A stretch of DNA of 64,000 nt from Candidatus Poribacteria bacterium (lineage in GTDB: Bacteria > Poribacteria > WGA-4E > WGA-3G): assembly GCA_028821605.1 (NCBI GenBank), contig JAPPFM010000056.1, positions 252,988 through 316,987 on the forward strand, written 5' to 3'. Every line of letters begins with the position of its first letter. Position 1 is the first letter of the stretch. The notes beneath the pieces are model-generated. The model ran no database searches and was not told the origin of the DNA. It saw nothing but the letters and a program-made list of their open reading frames with translations. Made by a program: the position numbers and the translations under genes. Below, one piece after another: positions 15,890 through 24,196 of this stretch.

Positions 15890-17080
15890 ATGAAGATTCT
15901 TTTTCTTTCCCCTACCGTGCCGTTCCCACTCACCGATGGCGGACGTATTCGGGTGTTTAACCTTCTCAAACAGATCGCACAGAAAAGCGAAATAACGCTG
16001 CTCGCCTTAGAGACGCAACCGACAGATGCAGAGGGGGTTTCCGAACTCCAGCAATTAGGTATTCAGGTGCATCTTGTCCCGAATGCACCGACACTCCCAC
16101 GTCTATCGTTCGGCACACTCACCAACGCTTTCTTCAAACGACAACCCATCACTGTGGCGCGCTACGATCTCCCCGCCTATCGTCAGCAGTTCAAAGCGTT
16201 AATCGCAACCGATACTTTCGACCTCGTCCATTATGAGATGTTCCACACAGCACAGTTTCGGACAGAGACAGATCTGCCCGGCGTGCTTTCACAACAGAAC
16301 GTCGATTCTGCAATCTGGCGGCGACTTTGTGGCGAGACCGTCAACCCGTTCTATAAGTTCGCATACTGGACGCAGCAACTCGCATTCCAACGCTATGAAC
16401 GGGTGCTAAGTCCGAAATTCGATGCCGTAACGTGTACCTCTGACATCGATGCCGCCGTTTTCCAACGACACTGTGCGGAAGACGTTATTGAGATAATTCC
16501 GAACGGTGTCGATGTTGCACACTACCAGCCCGACTTTTCCGCTGAGGCTCCAGCACACCTCATCTATATCGGGAGCATGGACTGGTATCCCAACGAAGAC
16601 GCTGTCTCCTTTTTTGCCGATGAGGTGTTACCCCAGATTCATGCCGAGGTCCCCGATGTTAAGTTTTCGATAGTCGGTGGAAATCCGTCGGCACGTGTCC
16701 AAAAGTTGACGGAGAGAGAAGGGGTTATTGTAACCGGACGTGTGCCGGAGATTAAACCCTATTTCGCCGAGGCGACAGTTTTTGTCGTGCCGCTGCGTAT
16801 CGGGAGTGGGACCCGCCTGAAAATCCTTGAAGCCTTAGCGATGGGCAAAGCGATTGTCTCTACCTCGGTCGGTGCAGAAGGGTTGGATCTTAAAGATGGC
16901 GAGGAAATCTTCATCGCTGACGAACCCGCAGTCTTTGCTGAGGCGGTCACTCGATTGCTCAAAGACCCGTCCCTTCGCCGTAGGATTGGCGAGAGCGGTC
17001 GCGCCCGTGTCGAGCAGGATTACGACTGGCGGAGCATCGGCGAGAAACTTCATCGACTCTATACCAAAATTCTTCATTAA
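15890..17080 (+). CDS. Family 4-type (GT-B) glycosyltransferase
   Basis: 396 residues with a GT-B fold. The N-terminal MKILFLSPTVPFPLTDGGR has the acceptor-side glycine loop. The C-terminal half has YIGSMDWYPNEDAVSFF, KFSIVGGNPSARV, VPLRIGSGTRLKILEALAMG (nucleotide-sugar-binding E-x7-E region) and VSTSVGAEGLDL. It is a close relative of the gene at 41218-42456, with shared start, GSM/GTM-x-Y-x-PN and VAPLR/VVPLR-x-GSG blocks. Both resemble the sugar transferase family associated with exosortase loci, although no exosortase is here. Probably cytoplasmic, adding a hexose to a surface glycan. It stands alone. Confidence 0.8.
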   Translation: MKILFLSPTVPFPLTDGGRIRVFNLLKQIAQKSEITLLALETQPTDAEGVSELQQLGIQVHLVPNAPTLPRLSFGTLTNAFFKRQPITVARYDLPAYRQQFKALIATDTFDLVHYEMFHTAQFRTETDLPGVLSQQNVDSAIWRRLCGETVNPFYKFAYWTQQLAFQRYERVLSPKFDAVTCTSDIDAAVFQRHCAEDVIEIIPNGVDVAHYQPDFSAEAPAHLIYIGSMDWYPNEDAVSFFADEVLPQIHAEVPDVKFSIVGGNPSARVQKLTEREGVIVTGRVPEIKPYFAEATVFVVPLRIGSGTRLKILEALAMGKAIVSTSVGAEGLDLKDGEEIFIADEPAVFAEAVTRLLKDPSLRRRIGESGRARVEQDYDWRSIGEKLHRLYTKILH

Positions 17081-17099
17081 GAATCGTCAACCCAAAAAG

Positions 17100-17128
17100 T
17101 TGATTTTCCTTCTCAGATATGCTAATAT
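17100..17128 (+). promoter_or_regulatory. Sigma-70-type promoter of the LamG protein gene
   Basis: TTGATT at 17100-17105, a 17-bp spacer and TAATAT at 17123-17128. The leader would be about 55 nt and ends with AAAGGAG. Confidence 0.55.
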
Positions 17129-17190
17129 ATAGCCAACTTGAACGAAACCTTCCAGTCTCAATAACAAACCACTTAAAAGGAGCGATTCCA

Positions 17191-17940
17191 ATGAAACTCT
17201 TTACGTTCGTTTTGGCAGTCACCTTTTTACTGATGAGTACCACTTTAGGGATTACCGGTGAAGACCCAGATTTAGTAGCGTACTACCCGTTTGATGGTGA
17301 CTCAGAAGACGCAACCGGGAACGATAACCACGGCGAAATTACAGGCGGATCCAAGTGGGTTAAAGGCAAATTTGGAGATGCTATTGAACTTGACGCGGCC
17401 GCTTATGTCGAGATGCAAGCCTCCGACTCACTCCACGGCGACTTTTTCAAAGAAGACCCGTTTACAATTTCCGCTTGGATTAATCCGAATTTCGAGGGAA
17501 CCACATGGGAACATATCTGGCGGAGCCTACCGTCCGCTGTTGGACACAACACTTTGTTTATTAACAAAGACCAAGGACTCATCTCTTGGCGTGGACGGGT
17601 CGGTGGATGGACAGTCCTCTGTCAAACCGACGGAGGGATCGTCGAAGCGGATAAGTGGATGCATGTAGCCGTCACAGGCGATGGCGATAAATTTAAAATT
17701 TATGCTGATGGTGAGATAGTCGCCGAGACGGACTTTCAAAAAACTGATGGTGGGAACGTCACTTACCGCATGGGTGGTTCTGGTGGCGAAACCTTTGCCG
17801 GTTTATTGGACGATTACGCCGTCTTCTCCCGCGCATTAGACGAGGATGAAATCAGTCTGATAATGGAAGGCGTTGAAACATTCCTGCCGGTTGAGCCGCA
17901 AGGAAAACTCGCAACACAATGGGCGAAACTCAAACGCTAA
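17191..17940 (+). CDS. Secreted LamG (concanavalin A-like) domain protein with the shared C-terminal tail
   Basis: 249 residues from ATG 17191 with AAAGGAG 8 nt upstream; an in-frame ATG at 17119 falls between the promoter boxes and is rejected. A signal peptide covers about 1-22. A single LamG domain follows: DLVAYYPFDGDSEDATGNDN, GKFGDAIELD, DPFTISAWINP, WMHVAVTGDGDKFKIYADGE and LLDDYAVFSRALDEDEI. Such domains bind glycans or mediate adhesion. No enzymatic module is present. It ends PVEPQGKLATQWAKLKR, the clearest example of the tail shared with four other secreted proteins. It is monocistronic, with its own promoter. Confidence 0.8.
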   Translation: MKLFTFVLAVTFLLMSTTLGITGEDPDLVAYYPFDGDSEDATGNDNHGEITGGSKWVKGKFGDAIELDAAAYVEMQASDSLHGDFFKEDPFTISAWINPNFEGTTWEHIWRSLPSAVGHNTLFINKDQGLISWRGRVGGWTVLCQTDGGIVEADKWMHVAVTGDGDKFKIYADGEIVAETDFQKTDGGNVTYRMGGSGGETFAGLLDDYAVFSRALDEDEISLIMEGVETFLPVEPQGKLATQWAKLKR

Positions 17941-17952
17941 TCCCCAGGTCCG

Positions 17953-17979
17953 GTAGGTGCGGTTTGCAACCGCATCTAC
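17953..17979. repeat. REP-like palindrome (GGTGCGGTTTGCAACC family)
   Basis: GTAGGTGCGGTT pairs with AACCGCATCTAC around TGC (12 bp, one G-T pair). The left flank CCCCAGGTCCGG is nearly repeated at the copy near 29852. It follows the LamG gene stop codon by 12 bp. Confidence 0.6.
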
Positions 17980-18015
17980 TGACAGCCGACAATCGACTGC
18001 TATCCCATATTTCCC

Positions 18016-18043
18016 TTGAACTCTTATCCCTTTCTGATAAAAT
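18016..18043 (+). promoter_or_regulatory. Sigma-70-type promoter of the LarA-like gene
   Basis: TTGAAC at 18016-18021, a 16-bp spacer and TAAAAT at 18038-18043. The leader of about 40 nt contains AAAGGACGG. Confidence 0.5.
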
Positions 18044-18091
18044 AAGGCTATAAAGTCCACCTATAGGTGAAAATATAAAGGACGGAAACGC

Positions 18092-19345
18092 ATGGCACTT
18101 CCAAATATGACACGGATTCAACAGCGGTTTGAGGCACCCGTTCTCACCGATCTCCCTGCAGCGATTCATGCTGAATTGGAACGGATTAACGCCTCCGACA
18201 TTGTCAAACCTGGCGAAACTGTCGCCGTTACCGCTGGCAGTCGTGGGGTCGCGAATGTTGACATAGCAGTCAAGGCGACGGTTGATTACCTCAAAACACT
18301 CGGTGCGAAACCTTTTGTTGTTCCGGCGATGGGAAGCCACGGTGGCGCGACACCCGAAGGACAGCGGAGCGTGTTGGAACACTACGGTATCACTGAAGAG
18401 ACCGTTGGCGCACCCGTAAAAGCGACAATGGAGGTCGTGGAACTCGGAAAGACAGCAGATGGCTTGCCGGTTTTCTTTGATCGGTATGCTGCTGAAGCCG
18501 ACCATGTTGTGCCGCTCAATCGCATCAAAGCGCATACAGATTTCAATGGCTCCATTGAGAGTGGCGTGATGAAGATGATGGTGATTGGACTCGGCAAACA
18601 GCAGGGCGCGAACTTCTATCATCGTGCCTTCTTTCAATACGGTTTTGAACACGTCATCACTGCAGTCGGCGGCTTTATTCTTGACACCGGAAAGATCGCT
18701 TTCGGCATTGGACTGATTGAAAACGCACACGAAGATACCGCGAAAGCAATAGCGATGCCCGCCGCGCAGCTCCTTCAAACGGAACGAGAACTACTGGTTG
18801 AGGCGAAATCGTTGATGGGACGACTCCCGTTTGAGGAACTCGATCTGCTTATCGTGGATTGGACAGGCAAAAACATCAGCGGCACCGGTATGGATACAAA
18901 TGTCATCGGTAGGATGATGCAGAACTTTGAACCGGAACCTGCGAAACCCGCGATTCTTCGTATATTCGTCCGGGATCTCACCGAAGAGAGCGACGGCAAC
19001 GCCACCGGTATCGGGCTTGCTGACTTCACAACGACGCGCCTCGTAGATAAAATAGACCGGCACTCGACCTATATGAACGGTATCACAGCACTTGGACCGC
19101 AGAAGTCGAAAATCCCGTTCTACTACGACACCGACCGGGAAGCAATTGAAGTTGCACTCGACACTATTGGACTCACCGAACCTGAAGATGCCCGGGTTAT
19201 CCGTATTGAGAGTACGCTGAGGTTGACGGAACTCGATATTTCTGACGTGCTGCTTGAGGATGCGAAGCTGCATTCAAGGTTGGAAGTCATTGGCGAAACG
19301 AAGCCTCTCCCATTTGACGCTGCAGGTAACCTGCTGCCATTTTAA
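18092..19345 (+). CDS. LarA-like protein (DUF2088 / nickel-dependent racemase superfamily)
   Basis: 417 residues. The N-terminal DUF2088 domain is recognised by VAVTAGSRGVANVD and VVPAMGSHGGATPEGQ. Lactate racemase LarA isomerises D- and L-lactate using a nickel pincer nucleotide tethered to a lysine. Candidate counterparts here are H83 in the GSHGG loop, H148 in RIKAHTDF and K161 in SGVMKMM; the H-to-K spacing is longer than in LarA, so a different substrate is likely. The cofactor-assembly protein LarC is encoded at 30222-31502, supporting a nickel-pincer role. LarB and LarE are not in the window. AAAGGACGG precedes the ATG. Confidence 0.75.
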   Translation: MALPNMTRIQQRFEAPVLTDLPAAIHAELERINASDIVKPGETVAVTAGSRGVANVDIAVKATVDYLKTLGAKPFVVPAMGSHGGATPEGQRSVLEHYGITEETVGAPVKATMEVVELGKTADGLPVFFDRYAAEADHVVPLNRIKAHTDFNGSIESGVMKMMVIGLGKQQGANFYHRAFFQYGFEHVITAVGGFILDTGKIAFGIGLIENAHEDTAKAIAMPAAQLLQTERELLVEAKSLMGRLPFEELDLLIVDWTGKNISGTGMDTNVIGRMMQNFEPEPAKPAILRIFVRDLTEESDGNATGIGLADFTTTRLVDKIDRHSTYMNGITALGPQKSKIPFYYDTDREAIEVALDTIGLTEPEDARVIRIESTLRLTELDISDVLLEDAKLHSRLEVIGETKPLPFDAAGNLLPF

Positions 19346-19365
19346 TAGGTTTTTGTGGATTATTC

Positions 19366-19386
19366 GGTGCGGTTGGAAACCACACC
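19366..19386. repeat. REP-like palindrome, variant copy
   Basis: GGTGCGGTT and AAACCACACC pair with one C-A mismatch around a GGA loop. It lies between the LarA-like gene and the prenyltransferase gene. Confidence 0.45.
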
Positions 19387-19414
19387 TATCGCGTTGGGTT
19401 GGTGAGGACGGAGA

Positions 19415-20266
19415 ATGCGGAAACTCAGAATTATCTTAGAGATGATCAAATTTGAACACACGGTCTTCGCGCTTCCGTTCGCGGTCATGAGTGCTTTTAT
19501 CGCTGCGGACGGATTTCCGTCGCTGCCAAAACTTGGCTGGATCCTCGTAGCAATGGTCGGGGCGCGCAGCTGCGCCATGGCATTCAATAGACTCGCCGAT
19601 GCCGAAATTGATGGCATAAATCCCCGCACCGCCATGCGTGCAATTCCCGCAGGCTTAATCACAAAGGGTGCAGTGTGGATTTTCACTACTGTCTCCGCCG
19701 GTTTGCTGGTTTTTGCGGCATGGCGACTGAACCCGCTTGCCTTTGCGTTATCCCCGGTCGCTCTTATCGTGGTGATGGGCTATTCCTACACCAAACGTTT
19801 CACAGCACTCTCCCATTTCTGGCTCGGACTTGCGCTCTCCATTTCACCCGTCGGAGCATGGATTGCGATTCAGGGCAGCTTTGCGTTACCTCCCATCATT
19901 CTCTGTCTCGTAGTGCTACTATGGACAGCCGGATTTGACATCATCTATGCGTGTCAGGATGTCAACTTTGATAGGAAGCACAGACTACATTCGATTCCAG
20001 CGAAAATCGGGATTCGGTGGGCGTTATGGCTTTCGTCTGCTTTACACGTCATTGCGGTGTTGCTGCTCCTCGGCATCCCATTCCTTGTCAAATTAGGACT
20101 TTTCTACTACATTGGGGTTGGGATTGTCGTGCTTATTTTCATCTATGAACACGCCATCGTCAAGCCGACGGATCTATCCCGTGTCAATCTCGCCTTTTTC
20201 ACACTGAACGGTATGATTAGCCTCGTCTTGATGGCACTCTCAATCGCTGATATTTTACTGTTATAG
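19415..20266 (+). CDS. mqnP: UbiA-family polyprenyltransferase, MqnP-like
   Basis: 283 residues, about nine transmembrane helices. The two Asp-rich metal/diphosphate motifs are NRLADAEID (N58, D62, D66), followed by the characteristic NPRTAMRAIPAG, and DIIYACQDVNFD (D175, D182, D186) with RLHSIPAKIG. This pattern is that of the 4-hydroxybenzoate-type prenyltransferase branch now assigned to the futalosine menaquinone pathway (MqnP) rather than classical UbiA or MenA. It should attach a polyprenyl chain to the naphthoate ring at the inner membrane. No other menaquinone gene is in the window. GAGGACGGAG precedes the ATG. The MqnP versus UbiA choice is moderately certain. Confidence 0.75.
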   Translation: MRKLRIILEMIKFEHTVFALPFAVMSAFIAADGFPSLPKLGWILVAMVGARSCAMAFNRLADAEIDGINPRTAMRAIPAGLITKGAVWIFTTVSAGLLVFAAWRLNPLAFALSPVALIVVMGYSYTKRFTALSHFWLGLALSISPVGAWIAIQGSFALPPIILCLVVLLWTAGFDIIYACQDVNFDRKHRLHSIPAKIGIRWALWLSSALHVIAVLLLLGIPFLVKLGLFYYIGVGIVVLIFIYEHAIVKPTDLSRVNLAFFTLNGMISLVLMALSIADILLL

Positions 20267-20295
20267 TTTTCAGAGGAATGGTTTCGGAAATCCAT

Positions 20296-20330
20296 TCAGT
20301 TGTCAGTTATCGGTAAAGAAGTTTTCGTCT
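20296..20330. repeat. Fragment of the TCAGTTATCAG-rich repeat family
   Basis: CAGTTGTCAGTTATCGGTAA followed by AAGAAGTTTTCG resembles the left half of the copy near 38285, which has the same AAAGAAGT segment. No inverted partner is evident here, so it is probably a decayed copy. Confidence 0.4.
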
Positions 20331-20441
20331 AACAACGAATGTCTCTTAGGATAATCCCAAAACCCGTAGTCCGTAACGAAGTGGAGGACGGATTTGAGAA
20401 ACGCACGTTAAAGTTCAAATGTCCGTTGTTTCTCCGCAAGG

Positions 20442-20447
20442 TAAAAT
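20442..20447 (+). promoter_or_regulatory. -10-like box consistent with a leaderless start
   Basis: TAAAAT ends 6 nt before ATG 20454, with no ribosome site. It is almost identical in layout to the box in front of the glycosyltransferase gene at 15890. Confidence 0.35.
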
Positions 20448-20453
20448 TAAAAT

Positions 20454-21275
20454 ATGAAACTTTCACTTTCCGTGCGCGTCGCAGAAACCGCATCTAAAAA
20501 GGATGCAACGCACACTTTCACACAACTGACGGAACTCGCTGCAGGGCTCGGCTACGAAGCAGTCTGCATGCGCGCCTCCCAAGTCGGTATCCACTCACCT
20601 TTAGAGCAGATTACCGCTGCGCGCAAACAAGCGAACTCGCTCAATTTGAAGGTCTCCATGGTCACCGGCGATTTTCCGGTGCCACTCAACAACGAACAGG
20701 GCCCCGATGGACTCCGCAATATAACCCCTTATCTTGATTTAACGGAACTCCTCGGCGCAGACCTCATCCGTATTGCAATGAAGGTTGAGGAGGACATCCC
20801 GTGGGCGCAACGCGCCTCCGACGAAGCCGCCGAGCGCGGGATCCGTCTCGCGCATCAATCGCATACACAGAGTTTGTTTGAAACAGTGGACGGATCGGTT
20901 GATATCTTAAAGCGAGTCGGCAGAGAGAATTTCGGGATTATCTACGAACCTGCCAACCTCGACCTCTGTGCACAGGATTACGGCGTTGAGACGCTGAAGC
21001 GATTCTCGCCCTACCTTCTCAACGTCTATCTCCAAAACCACATCCGCCGACCGGAAGGAAAGACACACCTTCTGACGTGGATTCAAGGCATCGTTCCACA
21101 CGACCCGATCCGTTTACAAGACGAAGGCGGTATTGACTTTCTATCGGTGTTTGAGGGTCTGGAAGCAATCGGTTACGACGGCTATGTGACGGTGCATCAG
21201 GCGTTCCGAGAGATTATGGAACCCGAAGACGCAGCAGAACAGAGTTACGACTATCTAAAACCGTTTTGTGAGTAA
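20454..21275 (+). CDS. Sugar phosphate isomerase/epimerase-like TIM-barrel protein (AP endonuclease 2 superfamily)
   Basis: 273 residues. The pattern fits the xylose isomerase-like TIM barrel: LGYEAVCMRASQVG, LNLKVSMVTGDF, LLGADLIRIAM, AERGIRLAHQSHTQ, FGIIYEPANLDL (metal-binding Glu), LLNVYLQNHIR (metal-binding His after the YLQN strand), and DGYVTVHQAF. Members isomerise or epimerise sugars or dehydrate inosose; substrate is not predictable. Metal ligands are visible at the strand ends. It appears to be singly transcribed, with a -10-like box 6 nt before the ATG. The next gene follows after 58 bp. Confidence 0.75.
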   Translation: MKLSLSVRVAETASKKDATHTFTQLTELAAGLGYEAVCMRASQVGIHSPLEQITAARKQANSLNLKVSMVTGDFPVPLNNEQGPDGLRNITPYLDLTELLGADLIRIAMKVEEDIPWAQRASDEAAERGIRLAHQSHTQSLFETVDGSVDILKRVGRENFGIIYEPANLDLCAQDYGVETLKRFSPYLLNVYLQNHIRRPEGKTHLLTWIQGIVPHDPIRLQDEGGIDFLSVFEGLEAIGYDGYVTVHQAFREIMEPEDAAEQSYDYLKPFCE

Positions 21276-21333
21276 AAAATTGCACACCTAAAAAACGCAA
21301 AATTCAGATTGTGATTGTTGGGCGGTAAGATTT

Positions 21334-21933
21334 ATGGCATTTAGCGATTTTAAAACAATTTCTGAAGTTCAGGAAAAATTTGGAATCACGTATGCGATGA
21401 ATGACTTTGTTGGAGCTGAGGAAACTTTAAAACCATCAGAGCATTTTCTGCAGGAATTTGAATTCTGCATGCAGCATATCAATGTTTTCGCATCTGAGAC
21501 ATCAAGGTGTGAAGCTGTGATCTTTCCGATTTTAAAAGAAGTCTATAAAGGATATACCGATCACTGTGCACTCTGGAGTGGAAAATCCATTGCTTACGAT
21601 GAAACACTGAGGGGAACGCCAGATTACCTGATAGCGACACAATCCGAATTGGGCATGTCTGTTGTCGGAAAACCTTTAATAATTTTGGTTGAAGCGAAGA
21701 AAAATGACTTTGAGCAAGGCTGGGGGCAATGCCTGGCAGAACTGATAGCAGCACAAAAGATAAAGGGCGATCCGGATACCCCGGTCTGCGGTATTGTGAC
21801 CGATGGCACGTTGTGGCAATTTGGTAGACTTGATGGCGATGCTTTTATTCAAAACAGAACGAACTTTACCTTGGACAATTTGCCTGTTCTCTTTGGTGCT
21901 GTGAATTCAGTCTTCAAAGCCGTACAGGAATAA
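21334..21933 (+). CDS. Predicted PD-(D/E)XK nuclease-fold protein
   Basis: 199 residues without signal or membrane segment. The core reads GTPDYLIAT...PLIILVEAKKNDFEQGWGQCLAEL, matching the PD...ExK nuclease motif with D97, E120 and K122 and the following Gln/Trp helix typical of the fold. The strand after it (VCGIVTDGTLWQFGRL) is common in restriction-endonuclease-like hypothetical proteins. A nuclease role is inferred from motif geometry only. There is no methylase or toxin-antitoxin partner next to it; it lies 20 bp before a sulfatase gene on the same strand. Not assigned to a named family. Confidence 0.6.
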   Translation: MAFSDFKTISEVQEKFGITYAMNDFVGAEETLKPSEHFLQEFEFCMQHINVFASETSRCEAVIFPILKEVYKGYTDHCALWSGKSIAYDETLRGTPDYLIATQSELGMSVVGKPLIILVEAKKNDFEQGWGQCLAELIAAQKIKGDPDTPVCGIVTDGTLWQFGRLDGDAFIQNRTNFTLDNLPVLFGAVNSVFKAVQE

Positions 21934-21953
21934 AGTTAAAGAAACCGATAGTT

Positions 21954-23468
21954 ATGACTGCACAACGTCCGAATATCCTTATTATCACGACCGATCAACA
22001 GCGGACAGATAGCCTCAGCTGCTACGGATCAACCTTCACAGATACACCGCATCTGGATAAGTTCGCATCTGAAGGTGTCTGTTTTGAACGGGCATACTGT
22101 GCGAATCCGGTATGTACCCCTGCCCGTGCCTCAATCTTTTCGGGACGGTATGTGAGTCGCCACGGTGCGTGGAATGTCGGCATGAACGTTCCTGACGATG
22201 AACCGCTGCTGTCACACCGACTTGCTGAAGTCGGCTATCGCACGCACTATATCGGCAAAGCACATTTCCAGCCTTTTGGTGCATCCGCGGAACAGTCGAT
22301 CGAAACCTTCCGTGATACAACGCGCTACCCAGAATTCCGAGGTCCCTACTACGGATTTGAAACGGTGGAATTAGCACTCGGTCATGCGACTTATGGTATC
22401 GCAGGACACTACGGTGAGTGGGTCCGCTCGCATGTCTCTGAAGAAACATTCGAGAGTTACAGCAAAGCGATACGCCTTAGTGAAAGGGGTTTCGGTGGTG
22501 AGGCTTATGATTGGGAGATACCCCTGAAATACCACAATAGCGTCTGGACGGCGGATCGAACGATAGATTTCTTGTCAAACAGAGATACATCGCAGCCGTT
22601 CCTGTTGGCGGTTGGTTTCCAGGATCCGCATCACCCACATTGTGTCCCAACCGAATTTGAGGACCGCGTCAATCCTACTCACGTTCCACTGCCAGATTTC
22701 GTTGAAGGCGAGTTAGATGACAAGCCACCTCACTTTCTGGAGGCACGGTGTGGGAAGCTTAGAGAATCAGAGATCCGTGGAACATTTGACATCGCAGGAC
22801 AGGGGGGTGGTGCCGATTACCGCAAAGTTTCTGAAGACGATGCACGACTCGGTAGGGCATATTACTATAATATGGTGAAGATCATCGATCAACAGATGGG
22901 ACGTATTCTGGAGTGTCTGGATACGTGCGGATTGACAGAAAACACGTTAGTGCTCTTCACGACCGATCACGGTGAACTACTCGGAGACCACGGACTTTGG
23001 ATGAAGGGACCCTTCCATTACGAGCAGCTTGTCCGCGTCCCGACGTTGATGCGGTTTCCCCGAAGCATACCGGCTGGGCAACGCACACAAGCACTATTCA
23101 GTCATGTTGATATTGTCCCGACGGTTCTTTCTGCGATAGATTTGCCGATCCCCTCAGATATAGATGGTGTGGACGCGATACCGATGCTTATTGGAAAAAC
23201 AACGTCCGTGCGTGATGATGCGCTGGTCGAATGTGTGGACGATCCGCGCGGTTTAAGACTCAAAACGATTGTAACTGACACGCGGAAACTGACATGGTAT
23301 TGTGGACATGCTTATGGTGAACTCTACGATCTGGAGAACGATCCGGGCGAGCGGAAGAATTTGTGGGATAATGCCACGTACGCCGACGATAAAGCATCCC
23401 TCATGAGTACCATTCTTGAGACGATGGAGCCTTTGGAGAAACGGGTTGAGCGATTGTCTTATGCGTGA
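21954..23468 (+). CDS. Sulfatase (formylglycine-dependent, arylsulfatase-type)
   Basis: 504 residues, full length. It begins with NILIITTDQQRTDSLSCYG, whose D14 and Q15 are metal-side residues. The catalytic cysteine motif is C54-T-P-A-R58 in NPVCTPARASIFSGRY, so it needs conversion of C54 to formylglycine. Further active-site blocks are HYIGKAHF, FQDPHHPH, and TTDHGELLGDHGLWMKG. The C-terminal region ends in a typical sulfatase subdomain with GELYDLENDPGERKNLWD. No signal peptide is visible, so it appears cytoplasmic; the substrate is presumably a sulfated oligosaccharide. The FGE-like gene at 48743 lacks the FGE cysteine pair and is secreted, so it is unlikely to be the activator. Confidence 0.9.
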   Translation: MTAQRPNILIITTDQQRTDSLSCYGSTFTDTPHLDKFASEGVCFERAYCANPVCTPARASIFSGRYVSRHGAWNVGMNVPDDEPLLSHRLAEVGYRTHYIGKAHFQPFGASAEQSIETFRDTTRYPEFRGPYYGFETVELALGHATYGIAGHYGEWVRSHVSEETFESYSKAIRLSERGFGGEAYDWEIPLKYHNSVWTADRTIDFLSNRDTSQPFLLAVGFQDPHHPHCVPTEFEDRVNPTHVPLPDFVEGELDDKPPHFLEARCGKLRESEIRGTFDIAGQGGGADYRKVSEDDARLGRAYYYNMVKIIDQQMGRILECLDTCGLTENTLVLFTTDHGELLGDHGLWMKGPFHYEQLVRVPTLMRFPRSIPAGQRTQALFSHVDIVPTVLSAIDLPIPSDIDGVDAIPMLIGKTTSVRDDALVECVDDPRGLRLKTIVTDTRKLTWYCGHAYGELYDLENDPGERKNLWDNATYADDKASLMSTILETMEPLEKRVERLSYA

Positions 23469-23482
23469 GGTGAAGCCTCTAA

Positions 23483-23667
23483 TTATGGCGGTGGAATTTC
23501 TAAATCAGAACAGATTTTCCTTGCTAAAAACGCGTTCAGTTCCCTGTGGCGTGGTACAGGCGCACTCTTCCGAGTTCTGCGATTAACATAAATAGTATGA
23601 TTGCCGCCTTCTCGAAGAAATTCGCAACCGTCCTCACAAGATGACCGATAAGTTCGCGTCTTTTCAT
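23483..23667 (-). pseudogene. hicA: HicA toxin gene, frameshifted
   Basis: HicA is a small mRNA interferase with a double-stranded RNA-binding-like fold and a catalytic His. The intact C-terminal part reads GCEFLREGGNHTIYVNR, then SAPVPRHRELNAFLARKIC, with the catalytic His in GNHT. The expected start MKRRELIGHL is present at ATG 23665-23667 but in a different frame. A one-base deletion around 23640 (in CTTGTGAGG) would restore MKRRELIGHL-xED-GCEF, the normal spacing of the family. The ATG overlaps the HicB stop by ATGA, as expected for a hicBA operon. As it stands the toxin cannot be made in full. A sequencing or assembly error is the alternative. Confidence 0.7.
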
Positions 23668-23882
23668 AAATGGACAAAGATTGGTTCGCGAATAACCTCT
23701 TCTAACTCCGCAATGTATTCTTCGGCAAGCATCCGGTTTGCTTTGAGTGTCAATTGAATTGCTTCGTGAAGGTTCGTCCGCGCTTCCTCAAGTGTCCTTC
23801 CCTGCGTGTTTGCCCCGGGCAATTCTTCGACGAATCCGATATAGCCTTCTGGTACTTTTTTGAAAACCGCGTTGAATTGCAT
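23664..23882 (-). CDS. hicB: HicB-type antitoxin (partial RNase H-like fold)
   Basis: 72 residues. FKKVPEGYIGFVEELPGANTQGRTLEEARTNLHEAI is the classic HicB partial RNase H-like core. There is no C-terminal DNA-binding domain, as in the short HicB branch (YvlB/DUF1902-like). It should bind and block HicA. It is the first gene of a two-gene operon with AGGAA 8 nt before the ATG. The partner toxin is frameshifted, so this antitoxin may now be without a target, or may protect against related toxins elsewhere. Confidence 0.8.
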   Translation of the reverse strand: MQFNAVFKKVPEGYIGFVEELPGANTQGRTLEEARTNLHEAIQLTLKANRMLAEEYIAELEEVIREPIFVHL

Positions 23883-24196
23883 CCAAGAATTCCTGTTTAA
23901 TTGGTGTATTGGAATTTAGTGTAGATGTTGAAAATCCATCAACTACATTTTATTGGGGACGCAACCCTTTTGTCAAGTGCAAACATCGTCCCTTGAAAAC
24001 CTTTTAGTTTCTCGGTAGGCTTACATCCAATCAGTGCACTTATGAAATGCCTGTTGGGAGGTGAAAAGTAAATCCTTGTATTTAAACTTGCATTAAAAAA
24101 ATAGATTAGGTATCATTTAGGTAGAAGAAATTGATTGTGCTTGACTTCGCTTCGACTACATCAGATCCTACGCTAAAAAACATTGGGGGCATCCAG
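23883..24196. other. 314-bp gene-free region between divergent genes
   Basis: AT-rich DNA that separates hicB (leftward) from the GT2 gene (rightward). I see a likely rightward promoter at 24088-24116 and an AGGAA ribosome site for hicB; no repeats or RNA gene are evident. Confidence 0.5.
24088..24116 (+). promoter_or_regulatory. Sigma-70-type promoter of the GT2-recQ pair
   Basis: TTGCAT at 24088-24093, a 17-bp spacer and TATCAT at 24111-24116, about 80 bp before the GT2 start. Confidence 0.45.

Noticed and set aside
24131..24196. N-terminal extension of the GT2 enzyme
   Set aside because: No ribosome site at 24131 and the added 22 residues are not part of the GT2 fold, whereas ATG 24197 has GGGGG upstream and starts directly at the conserved strand.
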